Shown here: positions 35,954 to 44,841 of the stretch, piece after piece | How positions within the stretch are numbered: the first letter of the stretch is position 1 | Layout of the letters: each line of letters opens with the position of its first letter | NCBI RefSeq assembly: GCF_008727755.1 | Contig: NZ_CP044231.1 | Span: forward strand, 2,418,001 to 2,482,000 | Direction: 5' to 3' | From: Microbacterium caowuchunii | Lineage (GTDB): Bacteria > Actinomycetota > Actinomycetes > Actinomycetales > Microbacteriaceae | DNA: 64,000 nucleotides | Position numbers and translations under genes: made by a program | Notes under the pieces: generated by a model | Database searches by the model: none | The model's input: only the letters and a program-made list of their open reading frames with translations | Told to the model about the DNA's origin: nothing

Positions 35954-37186
35954 TCAGGTGTAGAGCGAGATCGGTTGCACCGCGCCGGTCAGGAAGTTCG
36001 CGCCGACCTCGAGCTTCTTGTAGTCCACCGGGTCGTGCAGCGAGTGCGTGCGGACGTTGCGCCAGTGCAGGTCGAGACCCACCCTGGTCGCGGTGGAACT
36101 CGTCCCGGTGGCCTCGAACACGCGTGTCGTGACGTCGACCGCGGTGTCGCTGGAGACCACCTTGAGCCGGGCGACCTCGATCTCGAGCGCCGCCCGGGCC
36201 TCGGCGTCGACACCGCCGGGCGATCCGATGACCTCGTCGAACCGGCGGTTCACGCGGTCGGCGAGCGCCTCCACCGCGGCCACCCGGGAGACGAGCTCCC
36301 CGTACAGCCGCTGCACGAACGGGTCCTCCCGGTAGGTGTCCGCCGTGCTCAGGAACCACGCGTTGGGGCGGGCGTTGGTCAGCGCCCTCGCCTGGGCGAG
36401 AGCCCCCTGGGCGATGCCGAGGTAGAGGTTGCCGAACACCAGCTGGATGCCCGGGGTGATGAGGCTCTGCACCGGCTCGTCGGTCCCGAAGCCGAGCAGG
36501 TGCCGCGCCTCCACCCGGACGTCGCGATAGGTCACGGTGTTGCTCGCCGACAGGCGCTGTCCGAGGTTGTCCCAGTCGTCCACCAGTTCCACCCCCGGAT
36601 GCCCGAACGGCAGGACGAGGAATGCGAACCGGCCGTGTTCGGCTCCCCCCTCGACGACCGCGTTGACCAGCAACGCCTCCCCCACGCCGGAGCCGGTGGA
36701 GTAGCGCTTGAACCCGTTCAGCCGGTAGCCGTCGCCGTCGACCGTGAGCGTCAGGTTCGGATCGACCGGGTTGACCGAGTCGCCCCAGATCCAGCGCCCG
36801 GCGATGCTCTCCCGATACCAGCGCTCGCGCTCCCCGTGCGGCGCGACCAGGGCGATGTTCGCGGAGTTGATGTAGTGGTAGCCGAGCAGTTGCGCGATCG
36901 AGCCGTCGGTGCGGGAGAGGATGCGGACGGCGCGCAGCGCGGATTCCCAGTGCGCCCCGCCGCCGCCCCACTCGGCGGGATCCAGGAGCGTGGTCAGGCC
37001 CGAGCCCTTCAGGAGCTCGACCTCCGCGAAGGGCTGCGCGTTCGCCCGGTCCCGGGCCAGGGCGTCCTCGCCGAGGACCGCGGCGACCCGTTCTGCCTCC
37101 GCGTCCCAGCGGTCGATCTCCTGGTGGTCTGCGCTGCCGCTCCAGTGCGTCCGGGCGGTGGTGGCGGGGGTCTCGACGATGGTCAT
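35954..37186 (-). CDS. Acyl-CoA-dehydrogenase-fold monooxygenase (DszC/SfnC type)
   Basis: 410 residues of the acyl-CoA dehydrogenase fold. It has LLDPAEWGGGGAHWESALRAVRILSRTDGSIAQLLGYHYINSA, WIWGDSVNP, DGYRLNGFKRYSTGS and a C-terminal RNVRTHSLHDPVDYKKLEVGA close to DszC and SfnC. These are reduced-flavin-dependent monooxygenases acting on organosulfur compounds rather than true acyl-CoA dehydrogenases. The catalytic Glu of dehydrogenases is not apparent. It follows a DszA/NtaA-type monooxygenase on the same strand (gap 19 bases), giving a two-enzyme oxidative unit. Substrate unknown. Confidence 0.8.
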   Translation of the reverse strand: MTIVETPATTARTHWSGSADHQEIDRWDAEAERVAAVLGEDALARDRANAQPFAEVELLKGSGLTTLLDPAEWGGGGAHWESALRAVRILSRTDGSIAQLLGYHYINSANIALVAPHGERERWYRESIAGRWIWGDSVNPVDPNLTLTVDGDGYRLNGFKRYSTGSGVGEALLVNAVVEGGAEHGRFAFLVLPFGHPGVELVDDWDNLGQRLSASNTVTYRDVRVEARHLLGFGTDEPVQSLITPGIQLVFGNLYLGIAQGALAQARALTNARPNAWFLSTADTYREDPFVQRLYGELVSRVAAVEALADRVNRRFDEVIGSPGGVDAEARAALEIEVARLKVVSSDTAVDVTTRVFEATGTSSTATRVGLDLHWRNVRTHSLHDPVDYKKLEVGANFLTGAVQPISLYT

Positions 37187-37205
37187 GATGCTCCTCGGTG
37201 ATCGA

Positions 37206-38624
37206 TCAGACGGTCGCGGGCAGGACGGATGCGCCGCCGTCGGCGGCGCTGTGCAGACCCGAATACGCTCCGCGGTATGCGTGCGCGGGATGCCAGGAGG
37301 GGACGACGGCGCTTCCGCTCAGCCGCTCGCGCAACGTCGCCCCCTCGTAGTCGTCCCAGACCCGCCCGCGCCGGCGGAGCTCCGGGATGAGGTACTCGAC
37401 GATGTCCTCGAAGGTTCCCGGTGTCGTCACGTAGGCGAGGTTGAATCCGTCGATCCCGCCCACCTCGATCCACCGCTCCAGCTCGTCGGCGACGGTCGCG
37501 GGTCCCCCGACGAGCACCGGTCCGATCCCGCCGATCCCGACGTACTCGGCGATGTCGCGAGGGGTCCAGGTCCGGGTGGGGTCCGCGAGGGTGAAGATCG
37601 ACAGCGCCGAGCGCGCCGCATCCGTGTCCACGTACTCGAGCGGCTCGTCGGGGTCGAGCTCGGCCAGATCGATTCCGGACCAGCCGCCGTACAGTGCCAG
37701 AGCGCCCTCGACGGATACGTACCGCCGGTAGTCGGCGTAGGCGGCGTGCGCCGCCTCATCCGTCTCGGCGACGATCACGGTCGCGAGCGTGAGGATCTTG
37801 ACCGAGTCGCGGGGCCGGCCGATCCGTTCCGCCTTGTCCCGGATACCGTCGGTCACGGTGCGCGTCAGTTCCGGCACCAGACCGTTGATGAAGATCGCCT
37901 CCCCGTGCCGGGCGGCGAACTCCTGGCCCCGGGGCGATGCGCCCGCCTGGAAGATGACCGGGGTGCGCTGGGGTGACGGTTCGGCCAGGTGGATCCCGGG
38001 GACGTCGAAGAACCGGCCGTGGTGCTGGATCGGGTGCACGCGCTCGGGGTCGGTGAACACTCCGGCTGTCCGGTCGCGGACGGCCGCGCCGTCCTCCCAC
38101 GAGCCTTCCCAGAGCTTGTAGGTCACGTCGAGGAACTCGTCCGCGATGGCGTAGCGGTCGTCATGGGCGATCTGTTCGCCGAGGCCGAGATTGCGGGCGG
38201 CGCTGTCCAGATAGGACGTCACGACGTTCCATCCCACCCGGCCGTCGGTGAAGTGATCGAGCGTCGAGAGCGTGCGGGCGAGCGCGTACGGCTGCGCGTA
38301 GGTGGAGGCGATGGTGACCCCGAAGCCGAGCCCGCGGGTGACTGCCGCCATGGCGGGGATCTGCAGCAGCGGGTCCCCGACCGGGATCTGGGCCGCGTCC
38401 CGCAGGGCGGGCGCCGCCGAATCGCGGTAGACGTCGTAGACGCCCAGCACGTCCGCGAGGAAGACGGCGTCGAACGTGCCGCGCTCGAGGAGCTTCGCCA
38501 GGTCCGTCCAGTAGTCCAGGCGGTTGTAGCGATCGGCGTCGTTGTCCGGATGGCGCCAGAGGCCGGGCGCCTGGTGGGTGACGCAGCTCATCTCGAACGC
38601 GTTGAGGATGATGCGGGAGCTCAT
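37206..38624 (-). CDS. NtaA/SnaA/DszA-type FMN-dependent monooxygenase
   Basis: 472 residues of the luciferase-like TIM barrel. Family hallmarks are MSCVTHQAPGLWRHPDND, WTDLAKLLERGTFDAVFLADVLGVYD, GFGVTIASTYAQPYALARTLSTLDHFTDGRVGWNVVTSYLDSAARN, and PVIFQAGASPRGQEFAARHGEAIF. Members use FMNH2 from a separate reductase to open aminopolycarboxylates or sulfones. No reductase gene is adjacent. First of a leftward pair with the DszC-like gene and divergent from an ABC importer, which probably brings in the substrate. Confidence 0.85.
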   Translation of the reverse strand: MSSRIILNAFEMSCVTHQAPGLWRHPDNDADRYNRLDYWTDLAKLLERGTFDAVFLADVLGVYDVYRDSAAPALRDAAQIPVGDPLLQIPAMAAVTRGLGFGVTIASTYAQPYALARTLSTLDHFTDGRVGWNVVTSYLDSAARNLGLGEQIAHDDRYAIADEFLDVTYKLWEGSWEDGAAVRDRTAGVFTDPERVHPIQHHGRFFDVPGIHLAEPSPQRTPVIFQAGASPRGQEFAARHGEAIFINGLVPELTRTVTDGIRDKAERIGRPRDSVKILTLATVIVAETDEAAHAAYADYRRYVSVEGALALYGGWSGIDLAELDPDEPLEYVDTDAARSALSIFTLADPTRTWTPRDIAEYVGIGGIGPVLVGGPATVADELERWIEVGGIDGFNLAYVTTPGTFEDIVEYLIPELRRRGRVWDDYEGATLRERLSGSAVVPSWHPAHAYRGAYSGLHSAADGGASVLPATV

Positions 38625-38852
38625 GGCCGTTCCTTCCTGCGCCGGTCTCGACGCCCGAGCAACGTAATCGCGCTGGGGCCGTCACCTCACCCCCCGGCGA
38701 CACACGCCGACACGCGATGACGGCAGGTGTCGGTGTGCGACGTCGCATGTCGCCGTCTTACGCACCGGAGGGCGGGCACGGCGTGCCGCCTCCCACACTG
38801 GCCACCGAGCGGCCCCGCGGCCGCCCCGAACACGACCGCACCGGAGGCCCTC

Positions 38853-40172
38853 ATGTCCGTTCCCCCGTCCCGCCCGCGCATCCTGCGCCGACTCGCCGCG
38901 CCCGCAGCGCTCGCCGTGACCGCCCTCGCCCTGGCGTCCTGCGCCGGGGGCGCGGCGTCCGCATCCGACGACGCCGAGGAGCTGACCGTCCTGCTCATCT
39001 CCTCGCACGAGGGCGCCTCGAAGGTCCTCGCCGAGGAGTACGAGGCGAAGACCGGCGTCAAGATCAACCCGGTGATCGTCCCCTACGACGAGATCGGCAA
39101 CACGTTGGCGCTCGATCAGCAGTCCGGCGCGAACACGATCGACGTCGCCGCGCCCTGGTACGTCTCGATCGGCGACCTCGCCGCCTCCGGTGCGATCCAG
39201 GACCTCACCGAGTGGATCGAGGAGACGCCGGCGCTGGAGACGGACGACTTCATCCCCGCCGTCTACGACCCGTACACCCTGGTGGACGGGAAGCGGTACG
39301 GGCTGCCGTTCGACGGCGACACCCACGTGCTCTTCTACAACACCGAGATCCTGGCACGGAACGGTTTCACCGCACCGCCCGCCACCTGGGACGAGTACGT
39401 CGAGCAGTCCCGGGTGATCACCGAGAACGAGAGCGCGAACGGCGTCTACGGCAACGTGATCTTCGGACAGAAGTCGCCGCTGATCCTGGGCGCGAGCTTC
39501 GCGAACCGGCTGGCCGGGTTCGGCGGCGCGTTCGTGGACGAAGACGGTGCCCCCACGATCAACTCGCCGGAAGCGATCGCCGCGGCGCAGTCCCTGGCCG
39601 ACTCCATCGCGTCGGCCTACCCGACGGCGGCGGAGACCGCCTTCGGCGAGGGTAACTCCGCCTGGTACGCCGGCAGGGCCGCGTTCATCGAGAACTGGAC
39701 CGACCTCGGCGTCGGCTCGCAGACGAACCCCGACTCGACCGTCGTCGACAGGTGGGGCGTGACATTCCTGCCCGTGGGCGGCGGCAACACCGAGCCCCGC
39801 GCGTCGCTCGTGGCCGGCTTCACCTGGGTGATCGCGGAGAACACCGAGAAGACCGAGCTCGCTCGCGACTTCATCCAGTGGGCCGCATCCAGCGAGGTCA
39901 ACGAGCAGCTGCTCGTCGCCGACCCGCAGACCGGCATCGATCCGAACCGGATCTCGTCCCTCGAGAGCGACGCGTACGGCACCGCGTACCCGGAGCTGCA
40001 GCGGGTCAACCGCGCCACGCTCGACGGCGCTCTGGCGTGGCCGACCGGGAAGAACGCCACGCAGGCGGCGGAGGTGCTGACCGACGAGCTCGCGAAGCTC
40101 ATCGCCGGAGAGGTCACCGCGAAGGAAGCGCTCGACGCGACGCAGGCGGAGTGGGAAGAACTCCTTGGCTGA
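38853..40172 (+). CDS. ABC importer substrate-binding lipoprotein (family 1)
   Basis: 439 residues from the ATG at 38853 with CGGAGG upstream. Signal peptide MSVPPSRPRILRRLAAPAAL... ends in lipobox LALASC (Cys30). The body is a family-1 (maltose-type) solute-binding protein: VLLISSHEGASKVLAEEYEAKTGVKINPVIVPYDE, AAPWYVSIGDLAASGAIQDLT, and YGLPFDGDTHVLFYNTEIL. It probably delivers a sugar-like or other polar ligand to the next two permeases. Divergent from two flavin monooxygenases, which may act on the imported compound. Confidence 0.9.
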   Translation: MSVPPSRPRILRRLAAPAALAVTALALASCAGGAASASDDAEELTVLLISSHEGASKVLAEEYEAKTGVKINPVIVPYDEIGNTLALDQQSGANTIDVAAPWYVSIGDLAASGAIQDLTEWIEETPALETDDFIPAVYDPYTLVDGKRYGLPFDGDTHVLFYNTEILARNGFTAPPATWDEYVEQSRVITENESANGVYGNVIFGQKSPLILGASFANRLAGFGGAFVDEDGAPTINSPEAIAAAQSLADSIASAYPTAAETAFGEGNSAWYAGRAAFIENWTDLGVGSQTNPDSTVVDRWGVTFLPVGGGNTEPRASLVAGFTWVIAENTEKTELARDFIQWAASSEVNEQLLVADPQTGIDPNRISSLESDAYGTAYPELQRVNRATLDGALAWPTGKNATQAAEVLTDELAKLIAGEVTAKEALDATQAEWEELLG

Positions 40173-41157
40173 GTCCGCCGTCCTCGCCCGCCCGCGCCGG
40201 TCCCGGGAGTCGTCCCGCGGACCGGAGCGGGCGCGCCGCCCGTCCCCCGTTCCGGGGCAGGCGCCGATCCGCCGTGCGCCCCGGAGTCCGGCGTGGGCGC
40301 ATCGCCTCTTCGTCGGACCGAGCGTCCTCACGCTGCTGGTGCTCGGCGTCTATCCGCTGGTCTTCATCCTGCTCGCCGCCTTCACCGAGTCGTCGCTCGG
40401 CAAGCCCTTCCAGGAATGGGTGGGCACGGAGACGTTCCAGAAGGTGCTCGCGGATGCGGATGCGGTGTCCTCACTCGGACGCACTCTCGTCTCCTCGCTC
40501 GGGGTGTCGGTGGCGAGCCTCGCCCTCGGCGTCGTCGCGGCGCTCGCCCTGCACGGCGCGGTGCGCAGCGGCTCCCTCGTCCGGACCCTGCTGCTGCTCC
40601 CGCTCATCACTCCGCCGGTGATCGTCGGCACGCTGTGGAAGCTCATCTACAACCCGGGCGGCGGGCTGCTCGCGACCGTGCTGGGATTCTTCGGCGTCCC
40701 CGCGCAGACGATCGCGCCGCTGTCGTCGACGACCTGGGCGCTGCCCGCGGTCGCCGTGGCCGACGTCTGGGAGTGGACCCCCCTGATCGTGCTCCTCGTG
40801 TTCACCGCGCTCCTCTCGCAGGACCCGCAGACCCTGGAGGCCGCGCGGCTGGACGGCGCGCACGGATGGCGGCTGTTCCGCTACGTGACCCTGCCGGCGA
40901 TCGCGGGCGTCGTCGCCGCGGCATTCTTCATTCGTCTCGTGCTGGCCTTCAAGGTCTTCGATCTGGTCTTCATGATGACCTCGGGCGGACCGGGGCAGTC
41001 CACCACGACGACCTCCTACCTGATCTACCAGGCGGCTCTGCGCGAGTTCGACCTGGGAAAGGCGGCCGTGATCACCCTCCTCCTGGCGGTCCTCGTCACG
41101 GTCATCACCATCCCGGTCGCGCTCATCGCGCGCAGATTGCAGGCGAACCATGAGTGA
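40165..41157 (+). CDS. ABC importer permease, MalF-like
   Basis: 330 residues from a TTG that overlaps the binding-protein stop by 8 bases; GGAAG lies 6 bases before it. A basic, Pro/Arg-rich 45-residue N-terminus precedes six membrane spans. The EAA loop DPQTLEAARLDGAHGWRLFRYVTLPAI contacts the ATPase. It pairs with the next gene to form the channel. The unusual long basic tail and TTG start differ from most CUT1 permeases. Confidence 0.88.
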   Translation: MAESAVLARPRRSRESSRGPERARRPSPVPGQAPIRRAPRSPAWAHRLFVGPSVLTLLVLGVYPLVFILLAAFTESSLGKPFQEWVGTETFQKVLADADAVSSLGRTLVSSLGVSVASLALGVVAALALHGAVRSGSLVRTLLLLPLITPPVIVGTLWKLIYNPGGGLLATVLGFFGVPAQTIAPLSSTTWALPAVAVADVWEWTPLIVLLVFTALLSQDPQTLEAARLDGAHGWRLFRYVTLPAIAGVVAAAFFIRLVLAFKVFDLVFMMTSGGPGQSTTTTSYLIYQAALREFDLGKAAVITLLLAVLVTVITIPVALIARRLQANHE

Positions 41158-41998
41158 AACCCTCCCCCGGCCCCGCCACAGATCCTCCACCGATCACCGC
41201 AGCGTCCTCGCCACGGTGGTCCTCGGCATCCTCCTCGTCTTCTTCGTCGTGCCGCTGCTGTACCTCGTCTCGGTCTCGCTCATGGGACGCAACGAGACCG
41301 GCCAGGGGGTGCTGATCCCCGCCATCCCGCAATGGTCGAACTGGCTCGACGTGCTCACCGGGTCGGACCTGCTGCACGGCATCACCAACTCGCTGGTCGC
41401 CGCGATCGGCGGCGCCGCCCTGACGATCGTGCTCGCCATCCCCGGCGCGTGGGCCATCGTGCGCTTCCGGACCGGTGGCGCGACCCTGGCCGGCACCCTG
41501 ATGAGCCCGTGGCTGCTGCCGCCGATCGTCGCAGTGGTCCCGCTGTTCACCCTGCTGCGGGTCATCGGGCTCACCAACACGCTGCTCGGGCTCACCCTGG
41601 TCTACGCGCTCGTCAACGTGCCGGTGGCGATCTGGCTGCTCGAGGGATTCCTGCGCAGACTCCCCGTGGAGATCGAGGAGGCCGCCCGCATCGACGGCGC
41701 CGGTTCGTTCCGGCTGCTGCTCTCGATCGTCGCGCCCCTCATCGCCCCGGCGATCGTCGCGGTGGCAATCATCGCGGGGGTACTGAACTACAACGAGTTC
41801 CTGCTTGCGACCTTCCTGACCCAGAGCCCGGACGCGCAGACCCTGCCGGTCGTGCTCTCACTGTTCTACGGGGAGCGCACTCCGCACGTCGGCAAGATCG
41901 CCGCCGCCTCCGTGATCGGTCTCATCCCGGTGTTCGCCGCCGCGGTGTTCCTGCAGCGCTGGCTGATCGGCGGGCTCACGAACGGCAGCGTGCGATAG
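41150..41998 (+). CDS. ABC importer permease, MalG-like
   Basis: 282 residues, six spans. EAA loop VEIEEAARIDGAGSFRLLLSIVAPLIAPAIVA is intact. The ATG overlaps the previous gene by 8 bases, so all three importer genes are coupled. No ATPase follows: the next gene is convergent and starts 4 bases away. The importer must use an ATPase encoded elsewhere, as is common for CUT1 systems in actinobacteria. Confidence 0.88.
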   Translation: MSETLPRPRHRSSTDHRSVLATVVLGILLVFFVVPLLYLVSVSLMGRNETGQGVLIPAIPQWSNWLDVLTGSDLLHGITNSLVAAIGGAALTIVLAIPGAWAIVRFRTGGATLAGTLMSPWLLPPIVAVVPLFTLLRVIGLTNTLLGLTLVYALVNVPVAIWLLEGFLRRLPVEIEEAARIDGAGSFRLLLSIVAPLIAPAIVAVAIIAGVLNYNEFLLATFLTQSPDAQTLPVVLSLFYGERTPHVGKIAAASVIGLIPVFAAAVFLQRWLIGGLTNGSVR

Positions 41999-42001
41999 GC
42001 A

Positions 42002-43087
42002 TCAGCCGCGGATGAACTCGGCATACCGGTCCAAGGCGGCCTGGACGGCGACCTCGTCGACCGGATCCGCACCGGATGCGGCGGGGAAGAGCTCGGCCCG
42101 GGCAGCCACCTCGTGGCGGCCCACGGCCCGCGAATGCGTCCAGACCCCCGCGATACGCCCTCGGACGAGGATCGTGGGCCGAACCATGCCGTTCGCGCCC
42201 GGGCCGATGAGGGCCCGGTGCGCGGTCGTAGCCGCCGCACTGCGGTCGGCGTAGGAGATGTAGTACTCGTCGAAGGCGGGCAGCGCGACGACCTCGGGGC
42301 GCCCCGGGTCCGGCCGGGGCGCCCCGATCGACGCATAGAGCGGGACGTCGCGGTCCGCCACCGTGACGCGCCCCTCGGCTGCGGCGGCCGCCGTCCGGGC
42401 GACGCCGAGCGGGAGCCCGGTCCACCACGCGAAGTCCGCGGCCGTCGCGGGTCCGTGCCCATCGATGTACCGGACGAAGAGCTCCGCGAGCGGATCCACA
42501 GGGGTCACCGGATCCGGGATCCACTCCTCGGACAGCACGATGTACTGCTCCCGGGTCACCGCGCCCGGCCGCGGCACGACCGGGCCGTGGCAGACGATGC
42601 CGCGCAGGCTGAGCGACTGCAGCAGGTGCAGGCCGCGCTGGCCGGCGGTCCGCTCCCCCACCCGCTCGAGCACCCCGGCCACCTCGGCGCGGGTGAGCCG
42701 GCCGCCCCCGCGCAGCGCCGACCGCACGGCCCGCTCGGCGCGGCGGAGCGCGTCCGCGTCGATCTCGAGCTGACGGTGACGGGAGGCCGCGCTGCGCAGC
42801 TGCCGCTCGCCCGTGATGCCGAGGAGCCAGCCGAGGTCTGCGGCCGGGCAGATGTGGATGGTGCCGCGCATCGTCCACGAACGCACCAGGCGCCCGTCGT
42901 CGAACGCCGCGTCCAGGCGGGACAGCCCGGGCGCCCTCGACGACCGCACCGCGAGGGCCCAGCGTCCGCCCCAGAATTCCTGCGCCTGCGTCGCGAGCAT
43001 GTGCCGGGCGGCGGCGACCGGGTCGGCGGCCGGCGCGGTGAGCCGGTGCGACCGCATCCGCTCCCGCGACCTCGTCGCGTCGTTCAT
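42002..43087 (-). CDS. Winged-helix DNA-binding protein (HTH_42/AlkX-like)
   Basis: 361 residues from MNDATRSRERMRSHRL. It matches the winged-helix family related to YcaQ/AlkZ: HMLATQAQEFWGGRWALAVRS, RSWTMRGTIHICPAADLGWLLGITGER, and ALPAFDEYYISYADRS with GMVRPTILVRGRIAGVW. Relatives unhook DNA interstrand crosslinks or protect glycosylases; function here is not proven. In-frame starts exist at 43096 and 43087; CACGAT seven bases before the latter favours it. Convergent with the importer genes with only three bases between stops. Confidence 0.75.
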   Translation of the reverse strand: MNDATRSRERMRSHRLTAPAADPVAAARHMLATQAQEFWGGRWALAVRSSRAPGLSRLDAAFDDGRLVRSWTMRGTIHICPAADLGWLLGITGERQLRSAASRHRQLEIDADALRRAERAVRSALRGGGRLTRAEVAGVLERVGERTAGQRGLHLLQSLSLRGIVCHGPVVPRPGAVTREQYIVLSEEWIPDPVTPVDPLAELFVRYIDGHGPATAADFAWWTGLPLGVARTAAAAAEGRVTVADRDVPLYASIGAPRPDPGRPEVVALPAFDEYYISYADRSAAATTAHRALIGPGANGMVRPTILVRGRIAGVWTHSRAVGRHEVAARAELFPAASGADPVDEVAVQAALDRYAEFIRG

Positions 43088-43107
43088 GCCCACCATCGTG
43101 GAGCGTT

Positions 43108-44580
43108 TTACGCGAACGGGTCGGCCGTGAGCGTGTACTTCGTCTGCAGGTACTCGTGGATGCCCTCTGCGCCGCCCTCGCGGCCGAGGCCGGAGAACTT
43201 CCAGCCGCCGAAGGGGGCCGCCGCGTTCGACACGACGCCCATGTTCAGGCCCATCATCCCCGTCTCGAGCCGCTCGATCATGCGCTGCCCGCGAGCGAGG
43301 CTCTCCGTGTAGACGTAGGACACGAGGCCGTACTCGGTGTCGTTCGCGAGCCGCACGGCGTCGTCCTCGTCGTCGAAGGGGATGATGGCGAGGACCGGTC
43401 CGAAGATCTCCTCGCGCAGGATGTCGCTACCCGCGGGCACGTCGCTGATGACGGTGGGCTCGTAGAAGGTCCCGGGACGGTCGATCGCCCGGCCGCCGGT
43501 GCGGAGGGTGGCACCGCGCCCGACGGCGTCCTCGACCAGCTGCGCCGCCTTCTCGACCGCGCGGTCGTCGATGAGCGGACCGATCGTGACGCCGTCCTCG
43601 GTACCCCGGCCGATGCCGAAGCCGTTCACGCGCTCCGTCACACGGCGGGCGAACTCGTCGGCCACCGCACGATGCACGATGAACCGGTTGGCTGCTGTGC
43701 AGGCCTGGCCGATGTTGCGGAACTTCGCGGCGATCGCCCCCTCGACCGCCTTGTCCAGGTCCGCGTCGTCGAACACCACGAACGGCGCGTTCCCGCCGAG
43801 CTCCATCGAGGTGCGGAGCACACCCGATGCGGCCTGCTCCAGCAGTCGCTGTCCCACCGGCGTGGACCCGGTGAAGGAGAGCTTCCGCAGACGCGGATCC
43901 CGGATGATCTCCTCGGACACGGAACCCGAGGACGTGGTGGTCACCACGTTCACCACGCCTGCGGGAAGCCCCGCGTCCTCCAGCAGCTTCGCGAACGCGA
44001 GGGTGGTCAACGGGGTCAGCCCGGCAGGCTTGACCACGACCGTGCACCCGGCGGCGAGGGCGGGGGCGATCTTCCGTGTCGCCATCGCCAGCGGGAAGTT
44101 CCACGGGGTGATCAGGTAGCACGGCCCCACCGGATGCTGCGACACGATCATGCGGCCGGTGCCTTCCGGGTTCGGGCCGTACCGCCCCTGGATGCGGGAC
44201 GCCTCCTCGCTGAACCAGCGCAGGAACTCGCCACCGTAGGCCACCTCCCCACGCGCCTCCGCGAGCGGCTTGCCCATCTCCAGCGTCATCAGCAGCGCGA
44301 AGTCCTCCTTGCGCTCCTGCAGCAGGTCGAAGGCGCGACGCAACAGCTCCGCACGCTCGCGCGCCGGGGTCGCCGCCCACGCCGGGAACGCGTCGACCGC
44401 AGCATCCAGGGCGGCCTTCCCGTCCGCCACGGACGCCGAGGCGATCGTCTTGATCGTCTCGCCGTTCGACGGATCCTGGACGGTGAACGTCGCCCCGTCC
44501 TGGGCGGGACGCCACCGTCCGCCGATGAACAGTCCGTCGGGCACATCCGCCAGCAGCTCGGTCTCCCTGTTCGGGGTCAT
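43108..44580 (-). CDS. gabD: NAD(P)-dependent succinate-semialdehyde dehydrogenase
   Basis: 490 residues of the aldehyde dehydrogenase family. TPWNFPLAMATRKIAPALAAGCTVVVKPA binds the cofactor, MELGGNAPFVVFDDAD carries the general-base Glu, and IGQACTAANRF has the catalytic Cys294. The pattern GNAPF rather than GKSP is typical of GabD. It oxidises succinate semialdehyde to succinate. This is exactly the aldehyde made by HpaI (54198-55001), so it can complete the homoprotocatechuate pathway even though it is 9.6 kb away and leftward. Confidence 0.88.
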   Translation of the reverse strand: MTPNRETELLADVPDGLFIGGRWRPAQDGATFTVQDPSNGETIKTIASASVADGKAALDAAVDAFPAWAATPARERAELLRRAFDLLQERKEDFALLMTLEMGKPLAEARGEVAYGGEFLRWFSEEASRIQGRYGPNPEGTGRMIVSQHPVGPCYLITPWNFPLAMATRKIAPALAAGCTVVVKPAGLTPLTTLAFAKLLEDAGLPAGVVNVVTTTSSGSVSEEIIRDPRLRKLSFTGSTPVGQRLLEQAASGVLRTSMELGGNAPFVVFDDADLDKAVEGAIAAKFRNIGQACTAANRFIVHRAVADEFARRVTERVNGFGIGRGTEDGVTIGPLIDDRAVEKAAQLVEDAVGRGATLRTGGRAIDRPGTFYEPTVISDVPAGSDILREEIFGPVLAIIPFDDEDDAVRLANDTEYGLVSYVYTESLARGQRMIERLETGMMGLNMGVVSNAAAPFGGWKFSGLGREGGAEGIHEYLQTKYTLTADPFA

Positions 44581-44841
44581 GGCACTCCTTCGTCGGTTCC
44601 GTCACCGTCGCCCCATTGTCGCTCCGCCGTCCGCGGACGTCAGTCTCCCCGCCGTCCACTGGGCGACGCGGTGATCGCCACGGCGTACAGTCGCGATCCC
44701 ACCCCTCGGCCCCGGCGGACTTCGCGGCTATCATCGAGCCGTCCGGCGCGTCCAGAACGAGGGCCGGTGCCCGCAAAAGGGGCACGAAGCACACCGCGAG
44801 ACACATACGGAACCCTCCGTCCTGTCCGAAAGGTCTCGCCG

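Noticed and set aside
43156..44841. Frame of the TPP enzyme stays open over 1.6 kb upstream, suggesting a 1112-residue protein
   Set aside because: The upstream part is antisense to gabD and has no family motif; the TPP enzyme N-terminus begins at 44842.
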